The notes under the pieces were generated by a model, which saw only the letters and a program-made list of their open reading frames with translations, ran no database searches and had not been told where the DNA came from. The position numbers were made by a program, and so were the translations under genes. This document shows, one piece after another, positions 7,009 to 13,626 of a stretch of 13,626 nucleotides of DNA. Position 1 is the first letter of the stretch. Every line of letters begins with the position of its first letter. Origin of the DNA: Fibrobacter sp. UBA4373 (GTDB taxonomy: Bacteria > Fibrobacterota > Fibrobacteria > Fibrobacterales > Fibrobacteraceae); contig DGSB01000020.1 in the NCBI GenBank assembly GCA_002390045.1, positions 1-13,626 on the forward strand, given 5' to 3'.

Positions 7009-8454
7009 GTGAAAATCTTATCTTATTTTATCTTATCGCTTCTCTTCGCTATAAGCCTGTTCGGAGAGAAAATCCCGATTCAGGATGGGGCGGGTTTTGA
7101 TGGGGAATTTTACCGTCTCGTGGCTGAAAATTTTTCAGCCGATTTTTGGAATCAGGGCTACGACGCTTTTCGCATTCAGAGAATTTTCCCGTTTTGTGCA
7201 ATTCACTATGGATTTAAATTTTTCCATGTCGCGACAACTCATGAAAATTTGATGGATGCGATGCTTGGGTTGCATGGCCTAAATTTATTGCTGCAGATAT
7301 TTTTGTTTACTCGGATTTCCAAAATTTTGCAGTGGAAGCCGACAACCGAAATCCTTTTATTTGCCGCCTTTTTCTTGAACTTTTTTACGCTCAAGAATTG
7401 TGGCTATGAACCTTTTCAAAGCGATGCGTTTGCCATTTCACTTTCCCTCTTGAGCCTTTACTTTTATTTGAAAGGAATGAAATGGGGGAATTTGGGAATC
7501 GCTCTTTTAGGCGCGATAACCTGGCCGCTGATTACGTTGCAGTGCATTTTCCTTGTTGCTTTTGACAGACCGTTTTCGCTTGAAAAAGAAGGGGGAAATC
7601 TCTCGGGAAAATGGGCTTTGCTTTACAGCGCTTTCGCCGTTTTGGGGATTGCGGCGCTAAAGATGACGGGACATGGAATTGTGGTGACGAATTTGCTGAT
7701 GCGGGATTCTAACCTAGCTTGGACAGCGGCGTCGATCCTGTTTATCTCTGCGGCGCTTTGGGGCGTTTTCCGTTGCATTCCGCGGTTCCACCTGAATTGT
7801 GGAAACCTTGTGAAAAAATGCGATTGGAAATTTTTGACGCTTTCCGTTTTTATTTGGGTAGCTGTAAAAATCTTTCTTAAATTTCATACAAATGAAGAAT
7901 TCTTTAGTAGCAGTTCGATTTTTGCGTTACAGATTTTGCTGCGTCCACTCAAGTATCCGCTGATTTCTTTTGTGGGACATGTCGCTTTTTATGGAATCTT
8001 GCCCATTTTAGTTGCATTTACATTTAGAAATTTTGTAAAAGCATTCGTAAATCGTTCTGTGGGCTTCGCTCTGATTTTTGCCTTGCTGATGGTGTTTGCA
8101 TTGGACAGTGAAAGCCGGCATTTGGCGACTCTGATTCCGCTTTTGTTGCTGCCACTGGGCGAAGTGTTGAATTCATGGGAACTTAAAAAATATCAGATTT
8201 TTTCCCTAGTGGGAATTCAACTTTTGCTTTCGCATTTTTATCTTCCGATCAATTCTGAAAATATCCTTTCGGAAATGGAAGCGGCAAATTGGACGGGTGA
8301 AGCGGCGCAACGCTACTTGATGAATTTTGGCGCATACATGAGCTTGGAATCTTACCTTCTGTGGCTAGGAATTTCTGTACTTGCGATCCTTGCTTGCTAC
8401 GGAATTTTAAAAAATCCAATCAAAACGGAAAATGAGATTTCCAGATGGCGGTGA
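7009..8454 (+). CDS. Polytopic membrane protein, possible GT-C-type glycosyltransferase
   Basis: This is a 481-residue integral membrane protein with many hydrophobic helices, from an N-terminal anchor (residues 3-18) to a last helix near 450-470. I do not recognise it firmly. The first outside loop has GFDGEFYRLVAENF (29-42) followed by YDAFRIQRIFP (51-61). This resembles the 'D-G-x-x-Y ... Y-R-x-Q-R-I-x-x-P' opening of GT-C-fold membrane glycosyltransferases that use lipid-linked sugars; D31 would then be the candidate catalytic acid. That is inference from motif memory. The start is GTG 7009 with only a weak purine stretch upstream. By eye its coding sequence is richer in AT (many TTT, AAA and ATT codons) than the fibro-slime gene, partly because of its hydrophobic content. 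It heads a four-gene run, and the GroES-like gene begins 21 nt after its stop. Confidence 0.7.
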   Translation: MKILSYFILSLLFAISLFGEKIPIQDGAGFDGEFYRLVAENFSADFWNQGYDAFRIQRIFPFCAIHYGFKFFHVATTHENLMDAMLGLHGLNLLLQIFLFTRISKILQWKPTTEILLFAAFFLNFFTLKNCGYEPFQSDAFAISLSLLSLYFYLKGMKWGNLGIALLGAITWPLITLQCIFLVAFDRPFSLEKEGGNLSGKWALLYSAFAVLGIAALKMTGHGIVVTNLLMRDSNLAWTAASILFISAALWGVFRCIPRFHLNCGNLVKKCDWKFLTLSVFIWVAVKIFLKFHTNEEFFSSSSIFALQILLRPLKYPLISFVGHVAFYGILPILVAFTFRNFVKAFVNRSVGFALIFALLMVFALDSESRHLATLIPLLLLPLGEVLNSWELKKYQIFSLVGIQLLLSHFYLPINSENILSEMEAANWTGEAAQRYLMNFGAYMSLESYLLWLGISVLAILACYGILKNPIKTENEISRWR

Positions 8455-8475
8455 ACAATTCTAATTTTAAAGCAT

Positions 8476-8850
8476 ATGGATAAGAATGTGGAAAAAATTG
8501 TGATGATCGGGGACCGCATCTTGCTAAAGCCTCAAGAAGCCGCCTCGAAGACTGGAAGTGGACTTTATTTGCCGCCGGGAGTCCGTGAAAAGGATGCCGT
8601 CCATACGGGAACCGTGGTCAAAGTCGGGCCGGGCTATCCGATTCCTTCTAACGATCCGGATTCTTTTTTGAAGGATGCTTCGGATCCGATTAACTATGTG
8701 CCGCTTCAAGTGGAAGTGGGTGATCAGGCTCTCTATTTACATTCCAATGCGTTCGAAATTGAAATCAATGGCGAACGTTATGAAGTTGTTGGCCAGAACG
8801 CGATTCTTTTGGTGATTCGTGATGACGGCCTTGCTGAACTCGGAGTGTAA
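8476..8850 (+). CDS. GroES-family co-chaperonin (orphan paralogue)
   Basis: This 124-residue protein has the GroES/Cpn10 pattern: IGDRILLKP (11-19), a mobile-loop segment with GSGLYLPPGV (27-36), GTVVKVGPG (45-53), VGDQALYLHSNA (81-92) and a C-terminal VGQNAILLVI (105-114). In GroES the mobile loop docks on GroEL; here G-L-Y-L takes the place of the I-V-L contact. Typical GroES is 95-97 residues. This one is longer at both ends and has an enlarged acidic segment at about 55-78, where the roof hairpin should be. No groEL gene adjoins it; it sits between two membrane-protein genes. It may be a second, specialised GroES. ATG 8476 is used, with no strong Shine-Dalgarno. A start at the ATG of residue 10 is possible but would remove part of the family's N-terminal region. 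Confidence 0.85.
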   Translation: MDKNVEKIVMIGDRILLKPQEAASKTGSGLYLPPGVREKDAVHTGTVVKVGPGYPIPSNDPDSFLKDASDPINYVPLQVEVGDQALYLHSNAFEIEINGERYEVVGQNAILLVIRDDGLAELGV

Positions 8851-9687
8851 ATGAAGCTTTTGCCGGTTAGAATTCCTGTAGCGCTTGCCGCAATTTCTGC
8901 GGTCGTTGTTCCTGTGTCTGCGTTTGCTTACGTGGGACTTTATGCGATGAGTTTTTCCGGATTGCTTTCGATTTTTTCGACGACTTGGATTGTTTTGGAT
9001 GTTTTATTGGCATTTCTTTACCTGCTTTTTGTTTGGGGAAATGTCAACTTGTTGCATGCGGTTATCCGTACTCTTCCAGAATTACCAGAAAAACGGATCT
9101 TTACCGGATTATGGAAATGGATGGCGGGCTTTGCGGGAATCCTCTCGGTTCTTACGCCGCTTTACTCTCTCTTTCCGGATTCAACTTTGATGATTCGCGG
9201 ATGGGCGTTTGCTTTTGGCGTTGAGCAGGTGACGTCGATTCTTCTCGGGTGCTTGCTGATGCGCTTTGCGCTTCGAGGACGAAACTCCATGCTCTTTGCG
9301 ATTGCACTTGCGCTATCGCTATGCAGCGCTTTCCATTTCGGAGGATTTCGCGTTTTCCAGTCGGCGTTAGACCGAACTGTAGCTGCGGAACAAAAACTAT
9401 CGGAAGAATTGGTTTCTGGCGAGACGCTCCTGTTTTCGCTGTGGGGCCTTTCTCCCTCGGAATTTGATACGTTGGACGATGAATCGTTGGCAAATATTCA
9501 GGAAGTTTCGTTGGGCGTGGTCATCGCTTGCGGAGTAGGCTTTGCCGGATTCGTTGTGTTGCATACGGTTTCGTCCGTTGTTTTTTACGTGTTGGTTGCT
9601 CTTTATTTTGCACGCAAAAATTCGCCTCGTCCTCAGACCAAATGGCGTCGCCGTCAATTTAAACAATCAGAAGTTCAAATATGTTAA
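8851..9687 (+). CDS. Uncharacterised polytopic membrane protein
   Basis: I do not recognise this 278-residue protein. Hydrophobic segments lie at about 8-30, 38-62, 87-108, 117-141, 146-166 and 222-254, so five to seven membrane passes are likely. A soluble acidic loop at about 170-220 (AEQKLSEELVSGETLL, then DTLDDESL) separates the last hydrophobic block from the rest. The C-terminal tail, KWRRRQFKQ, is strongly basic and therefore probably cytoplasmic. The ATG directly follows the stop codon of the GroES-like gene with no intervening base, and GGAG at 8842-8845 inside that gene is a good ribosome binding site. Its 3' end overlaps the DUF486 gene by 7 nt. Such tight packing suggests co-translation. 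No catalytic motif is seen. Confidence 0.75.
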   Translation: MKLLPVRIPVALAAISAVVVPVSAFAYVGLYAMSFSGLLSIFSTTWIVLDVLLAFLYLLFVWGNVNLLHAVIRTLPELPEKRIFTGLWKWMAGFAGILSVLTPLYSLFPDSTLMIRGWAFAFGVEQVTSILLGCLLMRFALRGRNSMLFAIALALSLCSAFHFGGFRVFQSALDRTVAAEQKLSEELVSGETLLFSLWGLSPSEFDTLDDESLANIQEVSLGVVIACGVGFAGFVVLHTVSSVVFYVLVALYFARKNSPRPQTKWRRRQFKQSEVQIC

Positions 9688-10022
9688 AAGTCGCTTTGAT
9701 TACGGCAGGCTTGCTCGCCTGCTCGAATCTGTTCATGACCTTTGCCTGGTACGGTCATTTAAAATTTTTGGGCAATAAACCTTGGATTGTGGCGGCTATC
9801 GCCAGTTGGGGAATCGCCCTGTTTGAATACATGATCCAGGTTCCGGCGAACCGTTACGGGTATACGGCTTTAAATGTGGTGCAGCTCAAAGTGATTCAGG
9901 AAGTCATCGCCCTGACCGTATTCGCACCATTTGCCGTGTTCATGATGAACCAGCCGTTAAAGCTGGACTATCTGTGGTCCGCTCTTTGCTTGATCGGCGC
10001 TGTGTATTTTGCGTTCCGTTGA
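9681..10022 (+). CDS. DMT-family small membrane protein (DUF486)
   Basis: This 113-residue protein has four hydrophobic helices at about 4-22, 35-53, 70-90 and 96-112, the size and shape of a half-length drug/metabolite-transporter-like protein. The signature SNLFMTFAWYGHLK (15-28), WGIALFEYMIQVPANRYG (43-60) and LKVIQEVI (69-76) match the DUF486 family as I remember it. No substrate is known for this family, so a transport role is only inferred from the fold. Its ATG lies inside the last codons of the upstream gene (7-nt overlap), with a weak AGAAG at 9669-9673. Its TGA stop touches the stop codon of the opposing RavA-like gene. It is the last gene of the four-gene run. Confidence 0.9.
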   Translation: MLKVALITAGLLACSNLFMTFAWYGHLKFLGNKPWIVAAIASWGIALFEYMIQVPANRYGYTALNVVQLKVIQEVIALTVFAPFAVFMMNQPLKLDYLWSALCLIGAVYFAFR

Positions 10023-11501
10023 TTACTGAATGCCGGTAGAGGCTTGGGCGATCGCCGCTTCGTACTGCTGCAATTCCTTGCAGAAGGCGCTCAAAGCCTT
10101 GTAACGCTTTAAGATCATGTCCATATAGGATTTATATGGGCGCATGGGCAGGAACGGATCGTTTTGGAATTCAGAACTGTTTGTGTACAGGCTTTTTAAG
10201 CTCTTGAGACTTTGCAGGGCTTGCGTGATGACTTCATAGAGCTTTTCGTGTGCATTCTGCAAACCGAGCTTGTTTTGCTCCATAATTTCCGGATCGTTTG
10301 TCTGCAAAATTTCCGAAGGCAACTTTGCGTAATCTTCGTAAACCGGAGTCGAATTGGAAACGCTGGAATTGTTCTGCATAATGCTGGAAGCGCGCATTCC
10401 GTTACGTTTGGCTTTGGAATCGATAGAAATCTTGCAGACGTCTCCGCCCATGAAATTGCACTTGGCACGGGTTTCTTCGTGGTGCAATGCGTTCAACGGA
10501 TGGAAATCTTCATTGGTGCCTACGCGGGAAAGCGGGGCGAACAGAGTGATCGGTTCGTTGAACACCGTAATCGAATAGCTGATATATTCTTCGCCGTTGA
10601 TGGTAATCGTCTTGTAACGGTTTCCGTTGGCATTTTTATAATGCTCGGCAGAAATCAAAAGCTCTTGCGTTGTCTTTCGGAGACATTCCGGATCCGGCGC
10701 ATAGGCGTTCAAAAATTCATACAGGCCGTCGGTGTAGCCTTTGCGGATCGCTTCGCTTGTCGCTCGCTTTCCCCAGAGATCTTCCGAAAGGAACAGCAGG
10801 TCGGTAACGCTCGTTTGCGAACGACCTGCAAAAAATGCTTGGGCACGAGCCATCTTCGCAAGTCCACGCCAACGTCTTGCTGAAATGTAAACGTTGCTGC
10901 GTTCGCATTCCACGGCGATCGCTTTTAAAATAATCAGGCTGTCTTCGGAAATTTGAATTTTTTCGATTTCCTCGGACCACTTCTGGACTTCTGCCGGCGT
11001 AATCTTCAAGTCATCCGAAATGGCGTAATTGCTCGGGTCTCCGGCATCGGAAAGCAAATCTTTCAAAGCGCTGGGAGATACCGAATCCGGGAAGGAGATG
11101 ACCAAATGAATGCTGTCGGAAATTCCGGCTTGAGAAAGCGATGCATCCGGACGAAGCCTTCCGGAGAGAATCAGTTCGTGCGCAAGGTGTTCGTCGATGA
11201 CCGCATTGATGGCGCTCGTCATCGGAGGAAATCCGCTGTCAAAGCTTGTAAAGAGAATGATGTTTGCCGGTTCGGTAGGTAAATTGAAGCTGCGTCGTCC
11301 ATAGGTTTGGACGGACAGACCTTTGAATCCGGCGAGCATGTGAGTGACGACGGAGCGCTTTCCGGATCCCGCACGGCCGTAAAGGTAGGTAGATTGGCGA
11401 GTGAGAACGGCGAGAAAAAGCAAACGCAAAATATTTTCGCGTTCAACAAGGCCTTGTTCTGCTTCGCTTAAAAGTTTTTGGATTCTCTCTGCAATCGTCA
11501 T
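10023..11501 (-). CDS. RavA/MoxR-like AAA protein with degenerate nucleotide-binding motifs
   Basis: This 492-residue protein resembles the MoxR-family AAA ATPase RavA. The closest stretch is residues about 167-245: ITPAEVQKWSEEIEKI, then SARRWRGLAKMARAQAFFAG (207-226) and LLFLSEDLWG, which parallels the RavA segment with VSDRRWKKA..ASAFFSGR...DCLW. The ATPase core is odd. The P-loop reads GRAGSGKR (42-49), with Arg where Ser/Thr is expected (Ser follows at 50). The Walker B position reads IILFTSFD (81-88), without the Asp-Glu pair. The P-loop-to-Walker-B distance is short, and no sensor-1 Asn is visible near 133-140. Residues 296-355 look beta-rich, where RavA has its LARA domain; the C-terminus is helical. 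The start is ATG 11501, not the upstream GTG, because GGAAGGAG lies 5 nt before the ATG. No ViaA-type VWA partner is present. Confidence 0.8.
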   Translation of the reverse strand: MTIAERIQKLLSEAEQGLVERENILRLLFLAVLTRQSTYLYGRAGSGKRSVVTHMLAGFKGLSVQTYGRRSFNLPTEPANIILFTSFDSGFPPMTSAINAVIDEHLAHELILSGRLRPDASLSQAGISDSIHLVISFPDSVSPSALKDLLSDAGDPSNYAISDDLKITPAEVQKWSEEIEKIQISEDSLIILKAIAVECERSNVYISARRWRGLAKMARAQAFFAGRSQTSVTDLLFLSEDLWGKRATSEAIRKGYTDGLYEFLNAYAPDPECLRKTTQELLISAEHYKNANGNRYKTITINGEEYISYSITVFNEPITLFAPLSRVGTNEDFHPLNALHHEETRAKCNFMGGDVCKISIDSKAKRNGMRASSIMQNNSSVSNSTPVYEDYAKLPSEILQTNDPEIMEQNKLGLQNAHEKLYEVITQALQSLKSLKSLYTNSSEFQNDPFLPMRPYKSYMDMILKRYKALSAFCKELQQYEAAIAQASTGIQ

Positions 11502-11506
11502 AAATT

Positions 11507-11514
11507 CTCCTTCC
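11507..11514 (-). promoter_or_regulatory. Ribosome binding site that fixes the start of the RavA-like gene
   Basis: On the minus strand this reads GGAAGGAG, ending 5 nt before the ATG at 11501. The upstream in-frame GTG at 11519 would place this sequence inside the coding region, so the ATG is preferred. Confidence 0.75.
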
Positions 11515-11523
11515 GCCACAAAA

Positions 11524-11529
11524 AATATA
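11524..11529 (-). promoter_or_regulatory. Candidate -10 element for the RavA-like gene
   Basis: TATATT on the minus strand lies 14 nt before the GGAAGGAG site. Transcription would begin near 11517, giving a leader of about 16 nt. No good -35 is visible at the right distance. The whole gap to hemH is 51 nt, so the two divergent promoters must overlap or lie partly inside genes. For hemH I see only a poor TATAGC (11526-11531) and no Shine-Dalgarno. Confidence 0.3.
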
Positions 11530-11552
11530 GCCGATTTTTCTAAACTAATAAT

Positions 11553-12521
11553 ATGTTCGACGCAATTCTATTCGTTCAATTGGGCTCTCCGGAAGACGCT
11601 TCCCCGAAGAGCGTTGAAAAATATTTGGTAGAATTTTTAGGGGACTGCCATACTTTAGGAAATCCCCCGTTTTATTGGAACTGGCTGCTAAAGCATATTA
11701 TCGCTCCGAAGCGCTCCGTAAAAAGTGCCAAGAAGTATCAAGATCTTGTGGACCGCGCAGGCCTTGGCGAAATGCCTCTGATTTATTACACGCGACTTTT
11801 TGCGGAAGGAATTGCTCGCGAAATCGGACCTGAAATTCCGGTACGCTTCGCTTTTGAATTCGGCGCAAAGCCTTCCATTGTGGATGCGCTTCAAGAATTT
11901 GAAGAACTCGGCAAAAAGGATGTTCGGGTGATTCCGTTATATCCGCAGCGATCTTTGGTGACGACGGTGGCTGTACGTGATCTTTCGCAAGCGGCGTTTC
12001 AAAAGTTCCCCCGTCTTCGCATGCATTTTGTGGATGGCTTTCCGCTCAATGAAGTTTGGCTCGAAGAAACCTTGCAAGGCATTCTCGAATGCTGGGATAA
12101 AAAATGTCCCATCCTTTTTTCGTTCCATGGCACGCCGCAAAAGTGGGCCGAAAAGGGGGATCCGTACCATCTTGACTGTGAAGCGGAAGTGGAGTGGTTC
12201 CGCAAAAAAATCCAGGCCGAAAATCCCGAAGCGGAAATTCGCATGACTTATCAAAGTCGATTTGGACCGGTGAAATGGCTTGGGCCGTTTACTTCGACTT
12301 GTGCAGAAGAAATCGGAAAACAGCATCAAGATCTGCTGGTCGTTTGCCCGTCCTTTACCGCCGACAATTTGGAAACGATTTATGAAATCGATGTAGAACT
12401 TCAAGATGTTTTCAAAAATGCGGGAGGTGGAAATTTTACACGGGTCCCGTGTTTGAACATTCGGCCTTCCTGGGTGGAACGCTTTGCAAAGGAAGCGGTT
12501 CGTGAAAATTGGGAGGGCTAG
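11553..12521 (+). CDS. hemH: Ferrochelatase
   Basis: This 322-residue enzyme inserts ferrous iron into a porphyrin at the end of heme synthesis; length is normal for the family. Family blocks in order are FVQLGSPED (7-15), FEFGAKPSI (101-109), PLYPQRS (128-134), SFHGTP (190-195) with the metal-site His192, GDPYHLDC (202-209), SRFGPVKWLGPFT (235-247), and CPSFTADNLETIYEID (265-280) with the catalytic-type Glu274. It is somewhat divergent: 'R-Y-G-x-P-S' reads F-E-F-G-A-K-P-S, and the usual Thr after the Cys of the GDPY block is Ala. Whether the substrate is protoporphyrin or coproporphyrin cannot be read from the sequence. ATG 11553 begins the homology but lacks a clear Shine-Dalgarno. No other heme genes lie nearby. 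The outer-membrane barrel gene begins one base after its stop. Confidence 0.92.
   Translation: MFDAILFVQLGSPEDASPKSVEKYLVEFLGDCHTLGNPPFYWNWLLKHIIAPKRSVKSAKKYQDLVDRAGLGEMPLIYYTRLFAEGIAREIGPEIPVRFAFEFGAKPSIVDALQEFEELGKKDVRVIPLYPQRSLVTTVAVRDLSQAAFQKFPRLRMHFVDGFPLNEVWLEETLQGILECWDKKCPILFSFHGTPQKWAEKGDPYHLDCEAEVEWFRKKIQAENPEAEIRMTYQSRFGPVKWLGPFTSTCAEEIGKQHQDLLVVCPSFTADNLETIYEIDVELQDVFKNAGGGNFTRVPCLNIRPSWVERFAKEAVRENWEG
12511..12517 (+). promoter_or_regulatory. Ribosome binding site that fixes the start of the barrel gene
   Basis: GGGAGGG at the 3' end of hemH lies 5 nt before ATG 12523. That start exposes a clean signal peptide. An earlier in-frame start at 12484 would add 13 basic residues ahead of it and lacks such a site. 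Confidence 0.7.
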
Positions 12522-12522
12522 G

Positions 12523-13608
12523 ATGAAGATCTTCCGAATACTTGCGCTCGCATCTTTATTGAATCTTGGACAATCCGCATTTGCCGAAGACGACACTTCG
12601 AAAAAGGATTCGTTTCAACGCTTTGCTGCGGTGCCGGTTTTAGGATATGCGGAAGAAACCGGCTTAAAGTATGGCGCTTTGGTCATGCTTTTCACGCGTC
12701 CGGATTTCCCGGGCGCCGAGGCGAGTTCTTTTGATTTCGCGGTCATTGGAACGACGAAAGGCCAGCTGGAAGTCGATGTCTCTCCGGATCTTTATCTGCT
12801 AGGAGGACTTGTACATTCCGATATTTCGTTTGTCTATTGGAACTGGCGAGCGAAATACTATGGAACGGGAAACGATCCGGACCGCGACCGTTATTCGCGT
12901 TACGACATGGATCTGTTCAAGCTGACATTGCCTGTGGACATTGGACTTTTGCCACCGCCTTATTCGCGCTATTTGAGCTTTGGCCCCTATTTTTATTTTG
13001 AGACGAACGATGCATCGTTCCATTCGGGAGATGTGTCTTCGCCCGAGTTGTTGGGTAAAAATCGTACCGGTCTCGGTTATCAGCTCACGCTCGATACTCG
13101 GGATAATGTGAACTGGCCTGTTTTCGGGGTGTACGGAAAATTCCGTCAGATCTTTTATTCCAAGGCGTTTGGGGGTGATTACAACTTTTTTGCGCAGACG
13201 GTGGATCTGAGAGCCTATACGTATCTTTTTTGGGGAACCTCTGTTGCTGTAGGCGCCTATTACGATATACGAAAGGGCGATGCTCCTTTTGATATGCTCG
13301 CCACGCTGGACGGTCTTAAAAGATTTCGCGGTGTAGAACGAGGAATGTTCCTCGACAGGCAATGCTTTTCTTCGCAGATTGAATTTCGCAAGACCCTTTT
13401 TTGGCGGCTCGCGGGAACCATCTTTTTTGAAGCGGGAAAAGTCGGCCCGTATTTTTCAAAACTCGCAAGGAACGACTGGCATTATGCGCCGGGATTTGGC
13501 GGAAGGCTTTTGCTGAATAAGTCCGAAAAGACTTATGCCCGCGGAGACATTTCTCTTGTGGACGGAAAATATTTAGGCTTGACCATTTATTTGCGAGAAG
13601 CCTTTTAG
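12523..13608 (+). CDS. Omp85/BamA-TamA family outer-membrane barrel without POTRA domains
   Basis: This 361-residue protein has a signal peptide (1-21, cleavage after SAFA) and goes almost directly into a beta-barrel rich in alternating aromatic strands. Barrel hallmarks of the bacterial surface antigen (D15/Omp85) family are TRDNVNWPVFG (192-202), RFRGVERGMFLDR (267-279), which corresponds to the conserved 'R-G' loop-6 motif, and the strand IEFRKTL (286-292). The protein ends in Phe361, the usual last residue of outer-membrane proteins recognised by BamA. Full-length BamA or TamA carry POTRA domains in several hundred N-terminal residues; here only about 10 residues lie between signal peptide and barrel. 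POTRA-less Omp85 proteins are known in other diderms, with poorly defined roles. It is probably co-transcribed with hemH (1-nt gap). Any link to heme or iron is speculation. The window ends 18 nt after the stop. Confidence 0.85.
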   Translation: MKIFRILALASLLNLGQSAFAEDDTSKKDSFQRFAAVPVLGYAEETGLKYGALVMLFTRPDFPGAEASSFDFAVIGTTKGQLEVDVSPDLYLLGGLVHSDISFVYWNWRAKYYGTGNDPDRDRYSRYDMDLFKLTLPVDIGLLPPPYSRYLSFGPYFYFETNDASFHSGDVSSPELLGKNRTGLGYQLTLDTRDNVNWPVFGVYGKFRQIFYSKAFGGDYNFFAQTVDLRAYTYLFWGTSVAVGAYYDIRKGDAPFDMLATLDGLKRFRGVERGMFLDRQCFSSQIEFRKTLFWRLAGTIFFEAGKVGPYFSKLARNDWHYAPGFGGRLLLNKSEKTYARGDISLVDGKYLGLTIYLREAF

Positions 13609-13626
13609 TTACAGATCTTTTTCAAA

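Noticed and set aside
11502..11519. GTG start for the RavA-like gene
   Set aside because: GGAAGGAG correctly spaced before ATG 11501 would otherwise be inside the coding region.
12484..12522. Earlier start for the outer-membrane barrel
   Set aside because: It would put basic residues before the signal peptide and overlap hemH. ATG 12523 has a strong GGGAGGG.
1..13626. CRISPR array, insertion sequence, prophage or defence island
   Set aside because: No regularly spaced direct repeats, transposase, integrase, tRNA or phage genes were seen. The genes are mostly housekeeping or envelope functions.

Overview
The window looks like chromosomal DNA from a Fibrobacter-type bacterium (phylum Fibrobacterota). 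The main reason is a 1373-residue secreted protein at 907-5028 with a fibro-slime domain, a DxDxDG calcium-type loop and a C-terminal 'G-W-N-M-R-S ... G-T-G-A-Y-I-A-K-L' module, all remembered from Fibrobacter surface proteins. Two outer-membrane or secreted products with signal peptides indicate a diderm cell. This is recognition from memory, with no database search.

Layout. Bases 1-52 are the 3' end of a 5S rRNA gene, followed by a strong rrn terminator (55-93). A small metallo-beta-lactamase-fold hydrolase (122-751) starts almost directly behind it. A 155-nt intergenic region with two inverted repeats leads to the fibro-slime protein (907-5028). That gene converges, with a 10-nt gap, on an ABC-F ATPase on the minus strand (5039-6895). 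From a 113-nt divergent promoter region, a four-gene plus-strand run follows: a polytopic membrane protein (7009-8454), a GroES-family co-chaperonin without a GroEL partner (8476-8850), an unrecognised membrane protein (8851-9687) and a DUF486 small membrane protein (9681-10022). This run abuts, stop codon to stop codon, a minus-strand RavA/MoxR-like AAA protein (10023-11501) whose nucleotide-binding motifs look degenerate. A 51-nt divergent gap leads to ferrochelatase hemH (11553-12521). One base after it comes a POTRA-less Omp85/BamA-type outer-membrane barrel (12523-13608).

How the parts relate. Most genes are housekeeping or envelope functions rather than one pathway. The four-gene run (gaps of 21, 0 and -7 nt) and the hemH-barrel pair (1 nt) are the only likely operons. 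No mobile element, CRISPR array, tRNA or phage gene was seen. No intergenic stretch exceeds 300 bases; the largest is 752-906. The items most worth following are the RavA-like protein with altered Walker motifs, the ABAB repeat architecture of the fibro-slime protein, the orphan GroES-like protein in a membrane-protein operon, and the POTRA-less barrel coupled to hemH. I found no convincing evidence for a wholly new multi-gene system.
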